The notes under the pieces were generated by a model. It had not been told where the DNA came from. It was given only the letters and a program-made list of their open reading frames with translations, and did no database searches. The position numbers and the translations under genes were made by a program. A stretch of DNA of 64,000 bases from JANOAR01 sp031411235 (GTDB lineage Bacteria > Verrucomicrobiota > Verrucomicrobiia > Verrucomicrobiales > Verrucomicrobiaceae). The DNA lies in contig JANOAR010000135.1 in the NCBI GenBank assembly GCA_031411235.1, forward strand, positions 3,809 through 67,808. Reading direction: 5' to 3'. This document shows, one piece after another, positions 35,923-45,500 of the stretch; the first letter of the stretch is position 1; every line of letters begins with the position of its first letter.

Positions 35923-36702
35923 ATGAAACTCATCCAAACACTCCCGCTACTACTTCTTGCCGCCAGCAGCCCCGTCATCGGCCAGCTCGCCCCCGAGGCC
36001 GATCCCGCCACCCAGCGCCAAGAAAAAATCCACTACAACCTCATCTTCCCCGAGGAAAAAATCCCCGAAACCGTCAAGCCCAACGAAAACAACCCCTTCG
36101 TCAAATCTGACGGCAAGCGCATCGACGACGACCAAACCAGTAGCGAAGAAAACACCGTCCGCGACATCCTCACCAGCATGGTCGTCACTGGCATCCGCGT
36201 CGCCCCAGACGGCACCATGAGCGCCATGTTAGGCGGCATGATCCTTCAGCAAGGCAACATCGTGCCCCAAGTCATCAACCGCCAAACCGTGCGCCTCAAG
36301 GTCAACTCCATCTCTGAAACCAGCATCGACCTTGTTTGGGTCGAGCAAAAGAAAAACACCGGTCAGCCACCCCGCGTCCTGCCCCTCACCATCGACTTGA
36401 AAAACCCCAAAGTTCGTTACTCCCTCGCCTCCTCCGTCGCCGCCAACAAACCCGCAGCCTCTACTGTCAACCAAGCCTCCTACCTCTACCAAGAGGACCC
36501 CACAGGAGCCATCCCCAAGTCCCCCATCGAAGCCCGCAAAGGCATCCCCGTGGATGATGCCACCCCCACCGCAGAGACGACTCCAACACCCCCTCCCGCC
36601 CAAAGCCAAAGCCTCGGCGGAGCCTTGTTGAATCTCCTCAACGGTCGCGCCACCCCGACCGCCCAGCCTCCCACCCAAATCCAGCCACCCCCCGAAAAAT
36701 GA
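35923..36702 (+). CDS. PilP/GspC-like exported protein of the pilus locus
   Basis: A 259-aa exported protein with a signal peptide (MKLIQTLPLLLLAASSPVIG). The mature part has a polar region, then a beta-rich ~100-aa domain (VVTGIRVAPDGTMSAMLGGMILQQGNIVPQ, TVRLKVNSISETSIDLVWVEQ), reminiscent of the HR domain of PilP/GspC ('A.I....G.......G..V..G..V....I....V.L'). The C-terminus is Pro/Gln-rich. It would link inner-membrane and secretin parts; inferred from its position. Ends with a 4-base ATGA overlap with the next prepilin gene. Confidence 0.6.
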   Translation: MKLIQTLPLLLLAASSPVIGQLAPEADPATQRQEKIHYNLIFPEEKIPETVKPNENNPFVKSDGKRIDDDQTSSEENTVRDILTSMVVTGIRVAPDGTMSAMLGGMILQQGNIVPQVINRQTVRLKVNSISETSIDLVWVEQKKNTGQPPRVLPLTIDLKNPKVRYSLASSVAANKPAASTVNQASYLYQEDPTGAIPKSPIEARKGIPVDDATPTAETTPTPPPAQSQSLGGALLNLLNGRATPTAQPPTQIQPPPEK

Positions 36703-37700
36703 GGCCCACAGCCCCATCATCGCGCCGGCGTGCAGGCTTCTCCCTCGCCGAACTGCTGGTCGCGCTTGCCCTCGGTGCCGCCGTCATCGGAGCCACCACC
36801 GTCGCTTATGGTACCCTCTTGCGGACACAGCCCAGAGCTGGAGCTACCGCTACCATCACCCTCACCACCACCCTGCTCACCGCCTTCTACGGCCTGAACC
36901 AGAGCACCCTCAACGTCAACGTCGCTCCCAACTACGGCGTCCTCGCTCGCGCAGAAAACATCCGCGAAAAATTTCACGCCGACACCCTCGGGGCCACCGC
37001 CGTCTTCTGCCTCAGCCGTGCCACCGACGTGCCCAACACCTACCACCCCTTTCAAATCGCCCACAACCCCGCCACCGACACCCAAGCCCACATCGACGGC
37101 CCCGAAAAATTCCGCGCCCACCTCGTCGCCAAAGCCCTCGTTACTGCCACCGCCTTCACTGCCGTCCGCAACACCAGCACCACCGCCCCCAACGCCAGCA
37201 TCTTTGTCCTCACCTACTCCGACGCCTATACCAGTGCCACGGGCGGCACGGGCAACATGCTCCGCGTCAAAGCCGTGTACGACATCGACCTCGTCCGCAG
37301 CAACTCCCCCCTCGGCTACTACGCCTCCGTCAAGCGTTGGGCCGCCCCCAGCGCCACCGCCTCCAGCACCCTCACCGACTACTACGACATCTTTTACCCC
37401 CTCTCCCCCCAGGCCAATGGCACCCCCGGAGCCTGGGCCACCACCACCGATTCATTCCTTCCCCTCTGGGTCGCCTTCGAGCGCAACTTCACCACCGAAA
37501 GCACCAGCATCGACGCCTTCAAAAAAGCCCGCGAACACCCCTTTTACTTCATCTGGTGGCCTGACCCCGCTGCCAAAACCCTCAGCCTCTACGGCGGCAC
37601 CACCAGCGCCTACACCGTCGCCGACCCGCGCAAAAATTACAACCTCATGGCTGGGCGCACCTCCTTTATGTTCACCGTCCCCATCTTCCCCACGCTCTAG
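36699..37700 (+). CDS. Type IV prepilin-like protein (PilW-like)
   Basis: A 333-aa prepilin. The 13-residue leader ends RRRAG, then FSLAELLVALALGAAVIG carries Glu5 and the hydrophobic assembly helix. The head is ~300 aa, larger than major pilins, as in minor pilin PilW. The ATG overlaps the stop of the upstream gene (ATGA at 36699). Secreted via a prepilin peptidase not found in the window. A heptamer array follows the stop directly. Confidence 0.85.
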   Translation: MRPTAPSSRRRAGFSLAELLVALALGAAVIGATTVAYGTLLRTQPRAGATATITLTTTLLTAFYGLNQSTLNVNVAPNYGVLARAENIREKFHADTLGATAVFCLSRATDVPNTYHPFQIAHNPATDTQAHIDGPEKFRAHLVAKALVTATAFTAVRNTSTTAPNASIFVLTYSDAYTSATGGTGNMLRVKAVYDIDLVRSNSPLGYYASVKRWAAPSATASSTLTDYYDIFYPLSPQANGTPGAWATTTDSFLPLWVAFERNFTTESTSIDAFKKAREHPFYFIWWPDPAAKTLSLYGGTTSAYTVADPRKNYNLMAGRTSFMFTVPIFPTL

Positions 37701-37702
37701 CT

Positions 37703-37811
37703 GAAAGTCGGAAGTCGGAAGTCGAAAGTCGGAAAGTGAGTGGCTCGGGTTTACCAACTTCCAACTTCCAACTTCCGACCTTCGACCTCCGACTTCCGAC
37801 CTCCAACTTCC
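37703..37811 (+). repeat. Heptamer hairpin array (GGAAGTC/GACTTCC family) ending at a start codon
   Basis: Three bases after the prepilin stop a purine arm (37703-37738) repeats GAAAGTC, GGAAGTC and GGAAGTC-like units in 7-base steps. After a ~15-base loop a complementary pyrimidine arm (37754-37811) repeats CAACTTC (three times), then CGACCTT, CGACCTC, CGACTTC, CGACCTC and CAACTTC. The arm ends exactly before ATG 37812. The mRNA can fold into a long, imperfect hairpin in the 5' leader. Confidence 0.75.
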
Positions 37812-39605
37812 ATGTCCCCGCAGCACCACAAATCCAAGCCCCCCAAAGGAGGCCTCCTCCCCCTCGCGATGGTCATGACGGCCCTCGGTGGGCTCTTCAT
37901 GGTCGGCTGGGTCTCCCTCTGCTCCATGCGTGCCGCCTACGCCGCCAATGCTCCCCTCGCCGCCGAGCGCCGCCTCGCCCTGCAAAACTCCAAAGCTTAT
38001 GGCCGCGAACTCGCCCTCGAACGCGCCCTCCTCGCTAGCAGCACCCTCACCGCCTTGCAAACGGGTAGCCTCTCCACGGGCTGGGGAGCCCTCGATACCG
38101 ACCTCGGCTGGTCTGGCCTCCAAGCCTACTCCATGCCCTCCACTCCCTTTACCGCTCCCTATCAAGTCAGCCACTCCAGCACCGGGCATTACACCAGCAG
38201 CTTCCCCTTCAACAATAATGGCCTGCGCCCCGGCGATAGCTTCGTCAGCGTCCAGCGTCTCGCCCGCCCCACCTCCGCAGGCCCCGCCGTAGCCAACCTC
38301 CAGAGCCCCGGCGGCAGCCCCAACTACTACGACGGCGGCATCGACCGCTACTACCACTACCTTATCCTCAAGACCATCTGCCCCTGCCTCGCTGGCGATG
38401 GATTCGTCATCTACCGCAAGCCCGCCAGCGCCCTCACCGAAGCTGCCTTCGGCAAACCCAATGCCAGCAAACCCGGCGGTCGAGACGCTTACAGCCTCCT
38501 CGTCAATGGTCGCGTCGTCGTCCGCGATCCCGCCTCCTACTTCGACTCCAGCACCGTCAGCCGAGGCGGCACCCGCTACGTCGGCATCGCCTCCAAGTCG
38601 CTCTACATCCAGAAGCACGACCCCAACAACCGCATCATCGGCTCCGATTATAGCGGCACCTCCGCCTCCCCCCTGGATCTCCGCCCCCTCGACCTCCCCG
38701 CCACCGCCTCCACCACTGGCCCCTACGACGTCGCCCCCGCCACCTTCACCACCAACCACCTCTACCGGGGCGAACTCAACGTCATCAACAACCCCAGCCA
38801 CACCAACAACTCCCTCTACCACATCCAGCAGCGCGAACTCACCGCAGGGCGCGCCACCCTCCTCGACATCACCACCAACAACAACTTCGGCACCAGTGCC
38901 GACGCCATCTGGCTCAGCACCGTCGATGCCTCCACCGGAGCCTCCCCGCCCGTCAAACCCAACGACTGGAGCAGCGGTGGCTACTCCCTCTACCGCACCC
39001 TCTACATCCGCACCAGCCGCGCCGACCTGCCCCATCTCCGCATTCAAAACGGCCTTGTGAACCAAATCATCTTCATCGGCTGCACTAGCGACGCCGACTA
39101 CACCACCGCAGGCACGCTCGACCCCCGCATTCTGCTCCTACTCCCTCACCCCACCAGCCCCCCGCCCGGTGTCACTGAGGACTTCCACTTCATCGGCGAG
39201 AGCAACCGCCGCCTCATCCTTGGCGTCAAAGACAGCCTCGCCCTCAACATCGACAGTTACTGGTCTCAAGCCAACGCCACCGTCACTGCCGCCCTTGGCC
39301 CCACCATCAACGCCCACACCGCCACCACCGCCAATCCCGACGCCGCCACCAGCCTCGATTGGCGGCTCATCTTCATCAACGAAGGACGCCACCTCACCCT
39401 CTGGACCACCGACCAGTACCTCGGCAGCATCAAAGCCGCCCTCTGCGGTGGTTTCATGACCAACTGGAGCATCGAGCGCCTCGCCACCGAGCCCAGTCCT
39501 CTCGCCATCACCATCACCCCCGACTGGAGCGCCAGCTACACCCTCGCCACCCTCGCTCCCCGCGACGGCTGGCTAGAGAACTACTTCATGCTCGTCCAGC
39601 CCTAA
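37812..39605 (+). CDS. PilX/GspK-like large pilus-associated protein
   Basis: A 597-aa protein with a basic N-terminus (MSPQHHKSKPPKGG), a hydrophobic helix LLPLAMVMTALGGLFMVGWVSL and then an amphipathic helix (NAPLAAERRLALQNSKAYGRELALERALLAS) resembling the N-terminal region of PilX/GspK, which cap pilus or pseudopilus tips. The Phe/Glu5 prepilin motif is absent. The remaining ~520 aa are Tyr/Ser/Thr-rich without recognised domain. The longer frame to 37740 is encoded by the upstream repeat array; ATG 37812 matches the hydrophobic N-terminus. Lies between two prepilin genes, which supports the minor-pilin role. Confidence 0.6.
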   Translation: MSPQHHKSKPPKGGLLPLAMVMTALGGLFMVGWVSLCSMRAAYAANAPLAAERRLALQNSKAYGRELALERALLASSTLTALQTGSLSTGWGALDTDLGWSGLQAYSMPSTPFTAPYQVSHSSTGHYTSSFPFNNNGLRPGDSFVSVQRLARPTSAGPAVANLQSPGGSPNYYDGGIDRYYHYLILKTICPCLAGDGFVIYRKPASALTEAAFGKPNASKPGGRDAYSLLVNGRVVVRDPASYFDSSTVSRGGTRYVGIASKSLYIQKHDPNNRIIGSDYSGTSASPLDLRPLDLPATASTTGPYDVAPATFTTNHLYRGELNVINNPSHTNNSLYHIQQRELTAGRATLLDITTNNNFGTSADAIWLSTVDASTGASPPVKPNDWSSGGYSLYRTLYIRTSRADLPHLRIQNGLVNQIIFIGCTSDADYTTAGTLDPRILLLLPHPTSPPPGVTEDFHFIGESNRRLILGVKDSLALNIDSYWSQANATVTAALGPTINAHTATTANPDAATSLDWRLIFINEGRHLTLWTTDQYLGSIKAALCGGFMTNWSIERLATEPSPLAITITPDWSASYTLATLAPRDGWLENYFMLVQP

Positions 39606-39617
39606 CGCCCCAAAGCC

Positions 39618-40229
39618 ATGAAAATCCAGCGCTCAGCAAACAGAGGAACAAGGGATAAGGAACAAGGAATAAGGGGAGGGAAATGCCCAGCATCCCCTGC
39701 TCCTTCCTGTTCATCCCTTATTCCTTATTCCTTATTCCTTGTTGCTTCTCGCGCCGCCTTCACCCTCGTCGAGACGCTCGCCGCCACCGTCATCATCGGC
39801 ATGGCCATCACCGCCACCGTTGCCCTCTCCACCACCATGGCCCTTCAGGAAGAGTTGAGCTGGCGCACCACCGTCGGCCTCAACATGCAAGAAAACGCCT
39901 CCCGCCTCTGGCAGCTTGGCCTCACTCCCACCGACATTCGCAAAGTCCTCCCCCAGACCCTCGGCAACCGAGCGCTCGCCGAAATCCTCGACGCAGATGC
40001 TAGCGGCAACGTCGTCACCTTTCCCCTCGGCAATGAAAACGCCACCGCCACCGAGAACCCCACACCGCCCTACCCCACCACCCCCACCCAGGCTCCCTAC
40101 GCCCACGAAAGCTCCCTCGCCTATCTCGAAAACTGCCTCGGACTCACCGTCGCCATCAAAAACTTCGATGGTGAAACCGACTCCACCCGCAGCACCACCC
40201 TCTACCGCCCGAAGACAAGGCCGCAGTGA
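39618..40229 (+). CDS. Prepilin-like protein (PilV-like) with repeat-encoded leader
   Basis: A 203-aa prepilin. The conserved FTLVETLAATVIIGMAITATV segment begins at residue 48 (Glu52 corresponds to Glu5), preceded by Ala rather than the usual Gly. Its leader is ~47 aa, far longer than usual (6-15), and residues ~9-43 are encoded by a heptamer hairpin array (39645-39746). No in-frame ATG, GTG or TTG is visible between the array and Phe48, so either the array is translated or initiation uses an uncommon codon. It starts 13 bases after the PilX-like gene. A second array of the same family follows the stop. Confidence 0.8.
   Translation: MKIQRSANRGTRDKEQGIRGGKCPASPAPSCSSLIPYSLFLVASRAAFTLVETLAATVIIGMAITATVALSTTMALQEELSWRTTVGLNMQENASRLWQLGLTPTDIRKVLPQTLGNRALAEILDADASGNVVTFPLGNENATATENPTPPYPTTPTQAPYAHESSLAYLENCLGLTVAIKNFDGETDSTRSTTLYRPKTRPQ
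39645..39746 (+). repeat. Heptamer hairpin array (GGAATAA family) inside a prepilin leader
   Basis: A purine arm (about 39645-39681) with units GGAACAA, GGGATAA, GGAACAA and GGAATAA pairs with a pyrimidine arm (about 39714-39744) with units TTATTCC (three in a row) and TTGTTGC; about 28 of 30 positions pair. Loop ~33 bases. The entire array lies in-frame in the leader of the prepilin at 39618. Confidence 0.75.
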
Positions 40230-40231
40230 GC

Positions 40232-40384
40232 GGGATAAGGAATAAGGAATAAGGAATAAGGAATAAGGGACAAGGGACAAGGGACAAGAAAGCAGCCCCA
40301 ACAAATACCTCCTCCGCCACAGCGCTCTTCCCGGCTCCGATTCCCCACCCTTATTCCATATTCCTTATCCCTTGTCCCTCCCTC
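40232..40384 (+). repeat. Heptamer hairpin array (GGAATAA/GGGACAA family) before pilC
   Basis: Immediately after the prepilin stop a purine arm (40232-40290) repeats GGAATAA four times then GGGACAA three times. A complementary pyrimidine arm (40348-40384) has TTATTCC, ATATTCC, TTATCCC and TTGTCCC. Loop ~57 bases. The array ends ~30 bases before ATG 40416. Same unit family as the array at 39645, so the prepilin gene is bracketed by related arrays. Confidence 0.75.
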
Positions 40385-40415
40385 CCCGTCTTCTTTTCCC
40401 CCACGCTCCCTCATT

Positions 40416-41642
40416 ATGAAAAAAGTCATCGTCACCAACATCAACACGGGCAAAGCCATCCACAGCGTCATTGACACCGACACCGATGAAAAAGCCCTCA
40501 TTGGCTGTGGGCTGGCCGCCAATGAGACCGCCAGCATCGAAGCCATCGAAGGCATCGACGCCACCATCCATCGGCTCAGCGGCAAACAGCCCAGCATTGA
40601 GGACTGCGCCAATTTCTTCGGCGGACTCGCCCGCTGTTTGGATCGAAACATCGGCCTCGTCAAAGGCCTCCAGCTTCAGACCAACCGCGTCGTCTCGCCC
40701 AAATATAAAGGCGTCATTGGCGACCTCGTCGTCTCCATCTCCACCGGGGAAAAGCTCAGCGAGGCCATGGCTAAGCACCCCGACCTTTTCCCTGACCAAA
40801 TCCTCTCCCTCATCATAGCGGGCGAGGAGGCCGGCCAGCTCTCCCGCGTCTGCCGCCGCATCGGCATCGCCCAGCGCAAGTCCAACAAGATCCTCAAAAA
40901 ACTCAAAGGTGGCCTCGTCTATCCCGCCATCGTCCTCATCCTCGCCGTCCTCGTCGTCATCGTCATGAGCTTCACCCTCGTGCCCGCCATGGCCAAGCTC
41001 TTCATCTCCTTCAAGGCTCCGCTGCCCATGGGCACCAAAGCCCTCATCTTCCTTTCCGACATCCTGCTCAAGCAGCCCTACCTCGCCATCCTCCCCTTCA
41101 TTGGCCTTTACATTCTCTTCTCCAACTTCGGCAAAATTATCGCCGTCCCCTGGATTCAAGACCTAGCCCTCAAGCTCCCCGTCATCGGCAACATCGTGCG
41201 CAAGTCCTGTTCCGCCGTCTCCTTCCGCACCCTCGCCATGCTCGTCGATGCCAACGTCCGCCTTAGCAGTGCCCTCGAAATCACCGCCAAAGCCTCCTGG
41301 CACTACCATTACAAGAACCTATTCAACAACCTCCGCGAGCACATCGGCATGGGCCGCAACATGCACGAAGGTTTCCTCCTCGAATCTCACTGGCTCGGCC
41401 CTGACTCCCGCATGATCTGCGGCCTCATCGAACTCGCCGCCGAGACGGGCTCCGGCACCGAAATGCTCAACGAAATCGCCGACGACTACGAAGAGGAACT
41501 CGACGGCATGGCCGCCCAGATCGACAAAATCATGGAGCCTATCACCATCATCTTCCTTGGCAGCATCGTCGGCTTCCTCATCTACGCCATTTACGGCCCC
41601 ATCTTTAGCCTCGGCGACACCATCCTGCCCAAGCGGAAGTAG
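40416..41642 (+). CDS. Inner-membrane platform protein PilC/GspF
   Basis: A 408-aa integral membrane protein. After a ~60-aa N-terminal part, two T2SSF repeats follow: each has an amphipathic helical bundle and a hydrophobic segment. Landmarks include FGGLARCLDRNIGLVKGLQLQ, IIAGEEAGQLSRVCRRIG, KGGLVYPAIVLILAVLVVIVMSF, and, in the second repeat, FRTLAMLVDANVRLSSALEITA, IELAAETGSGTEMLNEIADDYEEEL with KIMEPITIIFLGSIVGFLIYAIYGPIF. Recruits the traffic ATPase. It is followed by a heptamer array. Confidence 0.93.
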   Translation: MKKVIVTNINTGKAIHSVIDTDTDEKALIGCGLAANETASIEAIEGIDATIHRLSGKQPSIEDCANFFGGLARCLDRNIGLVKGLQLQTNRVVSPKYKGVIGDLVVSISTGEKLSEAMAKHPDLFPDQILSLIIAGEEAGQLSRVCRRIGIAQRKSNKILKKLKGGLVYPAIVLILAVLVVIVMSFTLVPAMAKLFISFKAPLPMGTKALIFLSDILLKQPYLAILPFIGLYILFSNFGKIIAVPWIQDLALKLPVIGNIVRKSCSAVSFRTLAMLVDANVRLSSALEITAKASWHYHYKNLFNNLREHIGMGRNMHEGFLLESHWLGPDSRMICGLIELAAETGSGTEMLNEIADDYEEELDGMAAQIDKIMEPITIIFLGSIVGFLIYAIYGPIFSLGDTILPKRK

Positions 41643-41648
41643 GAGCGC

Positions 41649-41757
41649 GGAAGAAACATCGAAGTCGGAAGATGTTGAATGTTCGCCGTCGGGCGTTCGC
41701 CATTCGACTTCCCCACTTCGATGTTCGATGTTCGACGTTCGATGTTCGATGTTCCCC
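41649..41757 (+). repeat. Heptamer hairpin array (GAACATC/GATGTTC family) containing a start codon
   Basis: A purine-rich arm (41649-41680; units resembling GGAAGAA, ACATCGAAGTC and GGAAGATG) precedes a pyrimidine-rich arm (41702-41757) with GATGTTC repeated four times plus GACGTTC. Loop ~20 bases. ATG 41742 of the SDR gene, and an alternative in-frame ATG 41721, fall inside the second arm. Confidence 0.7.
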
Positions 41758-42413
41758 CCGTCCCCCACGCCCTAATTACTGGCGGCCACGGCACCCTCGC
41801 CACCGCCATCCGCGCCCAGCTAGAGCAGCGCGGTTGGCACGTCCACGCCCCCAGCCACGAAGAGCTAGACGTCACCTCAACCCCCAGCGTGGACGCCTAC
41901 ATTCACGCCCTCTCACCGCTCGCCCTTCTCATCAACAACGCTGCCATCCTCGCCGATGGCCCCATCGCCAGCATGACCGAGCACGACTTCGCCAGCGTCC
42001 TCGACACCACCTTGACCGGAGCCTTCCGCGCCGCCCGCGCCGTCCTCCCCGGCATGATCGCCCAGCGCCAAGGCCACATCATCAACATCGGCTCCCACAG
42101 CGCCCTCACCGGCCCACGCGGCCAGGCCAACTACGCCGCTGCCAAAGCCGGACTCATCGCCCTCACCCACACCCTCGCCATTGAGGGCGGCCCCCACAAC
42201 ATTCGCGCCAACACCGTCCTCCCCGGCTACCTCGACACTAAATTCAGCGCCACCGCTTTGGCGAAACACCGCCCCGCCATCCTCGCCCAGCACACCCTCG
42301 GCAGGCTCAATAGTATCGAAGACGCCGCCCGCTTCATTGCCGACCTGCACAGTTTCCCCCATATCTCCGGCCAGCTCTTCCAGCTCGACAGCCGCCTTTC
42401 GCCCTGGGGCTAA
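41742..42413 (+). CDS. Short-chain dehydrogenase/reductase
   Basis: A 223-aa Rossmann-fold oxidoreductase: cofactor motif ALITGGHGTLATAI (T-G-x-x-G variant), NNAAILADGPI, catalytic Ser in IGSHSALTG, and Y-x-x-x-K in YAAAKAGLIALTHTLAIEGGP. The C-terminus carries NTVLPGYLDTKFSA and a GRL-SIEDAARFIADL segment as in the FabG-like group. The start lies inside a heptamer array; ATG 41742 gives four residues before the Rossmann strand, while the open frame extends to 41679. Substrate unknown. Its place after pilC may be incidental. Confidence 0.85.
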   Translation: MFDVPPVPHALITGGHGTLATAIRAQLEQRGWHVHAPSHEELDVTSTPSVDAYIHALSPLALLINNAAILADGPIASMTEHDFASVLDTTLTGAFRAARAVLPGMIAQRQGHIINIGSHSALTGPRGQANYAAAKAGLIALTHTLAIEGGPHNIRANTVLPGYLDTKFSATALAKHRPAILAQHTLGRLNSIEDAARFIADLHSFPHISGQLFQLDSRLSPWG

Positions 42414-42594
42414 AGATTTCCCATCCACGCTCTTCACTCCCTTTCCCCCAAAATTGGGACACCACCCGGCGTTGCCGATATTGAACCAAACGCCATCTTT
42501 CAGAGTCTCTGGAGCCTCAGCCTTATTGACACCCAGCCCGAAACCCGGCTAGTCTCTCGCCCCCATTTTCCATTTCAATAGCACACGACACCAC

Positions 42595-45500
42595 ATGAGC
42601 CTCAACCACGCCTGCTCCAACTCCATATCTGCCACTTTTGGGGCTTTCCTCAGCCTCTTTTTCCTGGCCCTCACAGGAGTCGCTGCCCATGCCACAGCCC
42701 CCGTCGCCCCATCGAACCTTGAGGTGTATCTCTCTCTGGTCACCGTGCCGCCCGTGGCACCCAGCACTACCCCCACTTACCGGCATGAATATGTGTGGAA
42801 ATGGGCCGACAACGCCACCGATGAGGACGGCTTCGTCATCGACATTCATATTGGCAGCGGCACCTCCTTCAGCAGCCTCTATACCATTTCCAGCGGTATC
42901 ACCAGCGAGACGATCCCTTTCGCCAGCAGCCTCACCACGGATTCCCTCGCTGTGGGATCCAAGGTCTATTTCCAAGTTCGTGCGTTCAAGGGCTTCACTG
43001 GAACCCAGTACTCCAGTCCCTCCAACGCGGTATTTGTAACCATCCCCGCCACCACCGCTCTCGCCTTTGCCGCGCCCACGGGCTTGGCCACCACGGCTGT
43101 CGGTGAAAATGGCAGACTTACATGGACGGACACCTGCGATTCCGAAGCCGTCTGGCAGATTGAGTATCGCGATCCGCCCTCCACGACCTGGATTGGCTAC
43201 CGCATGCAGTATCAGGGTCTTACTTCCCTCGACATCACACCCCTGAGCAACTTCACCAACGCATACGCTAACTTCATCTATGGCCAACTGGGCGGTAACA
43301 TCACCCTCTACAATGGCTACCGCGACGCGCGCCTTGTGCCAGGGCACACCTATGAATTCAGAGTGCGAGCAAGAAAGACCTCCGCTCCAAGCACCGACCT
43401 CGCCAACTACGCCGACTCCAATCCTGTCTCCTTCACCATGCCCAGCATGGTGGCCCCCACGAATCTCGTCGCCACCGCCCCTACCGAGACCAGCATGTTG
43501 CTCACCTGGGTGGACAACTCCAGCATCGAGATGGGCTACGCCTATGAGTACCACAGCCCAGGCGACGTCACCAATACCTGGACGCTCTTCAACTTCGCCA
43601 ATCCCAATACCACTAGCGCCACCGTCTCTGTGGGGGTGAATGTCGCTCTCGACTGGCGTGTTCGAGCCGTCTTTCAGGATTCGGCGGGCAACAACACCTT
43701 CTCCTTTCAGACCAACGAGGCTAACATAGCCACGGCCTTAGCCGTCCCCACCGGAGTCGGCATCACCAATCCCAGCGCCACGAGTGTCAACGTGACTTGG
43801 ACGGATAACTCCTCGGTTGAGACGAGTTACGAGTTGCTCGGCAAGCACTCCGGCGAGGCTCTGTACACCATACTCGCCAGCGTTCCGGCCAATACGACCA
43901 CCGCCACCTACAATAACCTTGTCACCACGGTGGCCATGGAGTTCGCCGTTCGTGCCGTGAAATTCACCGCAGCCTCGGGCAATGTCGCCGCCTTCACCGA
44001 GTACTCCGCCATTTCCGCCATCGTCACGCGTGCAGGCACCACAGGTGTGGCCTTCAATCCCCCGACGAACCTTGCTTTTACCAATATCACGGCCAATAGC
44101 GTGAGCTTTTCCTGGACGGACAACTCCTTCATCGAGACGGGCTATGAGCTGCTCGGCAAGCTCTCCGGCGATGCCTCCTACTCCCTGCTCGCCACCACCG
44201 CCGTCAATGCCACCACTGCCACCTACAACAACCTCATCGCCAATGTGGGTGTGGAGTTTGCTCTACGCGCTGTCCAGCTAACCCCAGCCTCAGGTAGTGT
44301 CGCCGCTTCCAGCATTTACTCAGCTACTACGGCACCCATCACTCGCGAAGGCTTCATCGGCACCATCCGAGGCTATGAACCCATCACCAAAGGCGTCGCC
44401 TTCAGTTATCAGTTCAACACCTCCAACACCTCCAATCGAACCGCCTTCACCGCACCCAACCTCCCCGCTGGCGTCACCTTCAATACAGCCACGGGCCTCA
44501 TCAGCGGCACGCCTACCGTCACTGGCGTCTTCGTTTGTCCCATCACCGCCACATGGGCCAATGGCCAAACCGCCAGCTCGTCCATCACCCTTCGCGTCAT
44601 CCCCCCCTCGGGCAGTGCTCCGGTTGTCGCCGCTACCCTCCCCGCCCGTGCGCTCGCCCTCACCACCGTCCCCATTGCTATTTCGGGGAAATTTACCGAC
44701 CCCGACACCGAGCAGGCCGTGCGCATCGCCACCACTCTGGGAAATATTGACGTCGCCCTCTACCCCAGCCTCACCCCGCTCACTGTTGCCAACTTCCTCG
44801 CCTACGCCAATGCGGGCGACTATAACGCCGTGGCCTTTCACCGCGCCCTTGCAGGCTTCGTCCTCCAAGGTGGCGGCTTCAAGCCCACCACCGCCCCCAA
44901 CAACTACGTCGAAGTCACCAAGCGCACCCCACAACCTCTCAATGAGCCGGGCATCTCCAACGTCACAGGCACCATCGCTATGGCCAAGCAAGGCGGGGAT
45001 CCCAACAGCGCCTCTCACGATTTCTTCTTCAGCCTCGCCAACAACAACTCCAGCGACGCCAACAGCCTCGACAATCAAAACGGCGGCTTCACCGTCTTCG
45101 GCCACGTCGTCGGCAGCGGCATGAGCACCGTCAATGCCATCGTCGCCAAGCCCCAGCTCGCCAGTAACGGCACGTATGCCATCAACGCAGGCACGGCCTC
45201 GGGGCCTTATGCCAACTGGCCCATGAATGTGACCGATGTGGGGAGCCTGCCCACCACCATGGACAATACGCTAAACCTCCTCATCAACACCATCACCGCC
45301 CTCCCCACCCTCAGCTACACCGCCACATCGTCGAATGAAGCCGTAGCAACTGTCGCCATCGATGGCAACGGAGTTCCCCAACTCACGGGCTTATCCGACG
45401 GCACCAGCACCATCACCATCACTGCCACAGACCTCGATGGCCAGACCGTCAGCCAGAACTTCCTCGCCACCGTGGACGCCGCCTACATCGCCCCTTCCAT

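Noticed and set aside
37452..39065. 537-aa minus-strand open frame
   Set aside because: Gly/Val/Glu/Ala-rich antisense of the prepilin and PilX-like genes, no domain, composition typical for GC-rich shadow frames.
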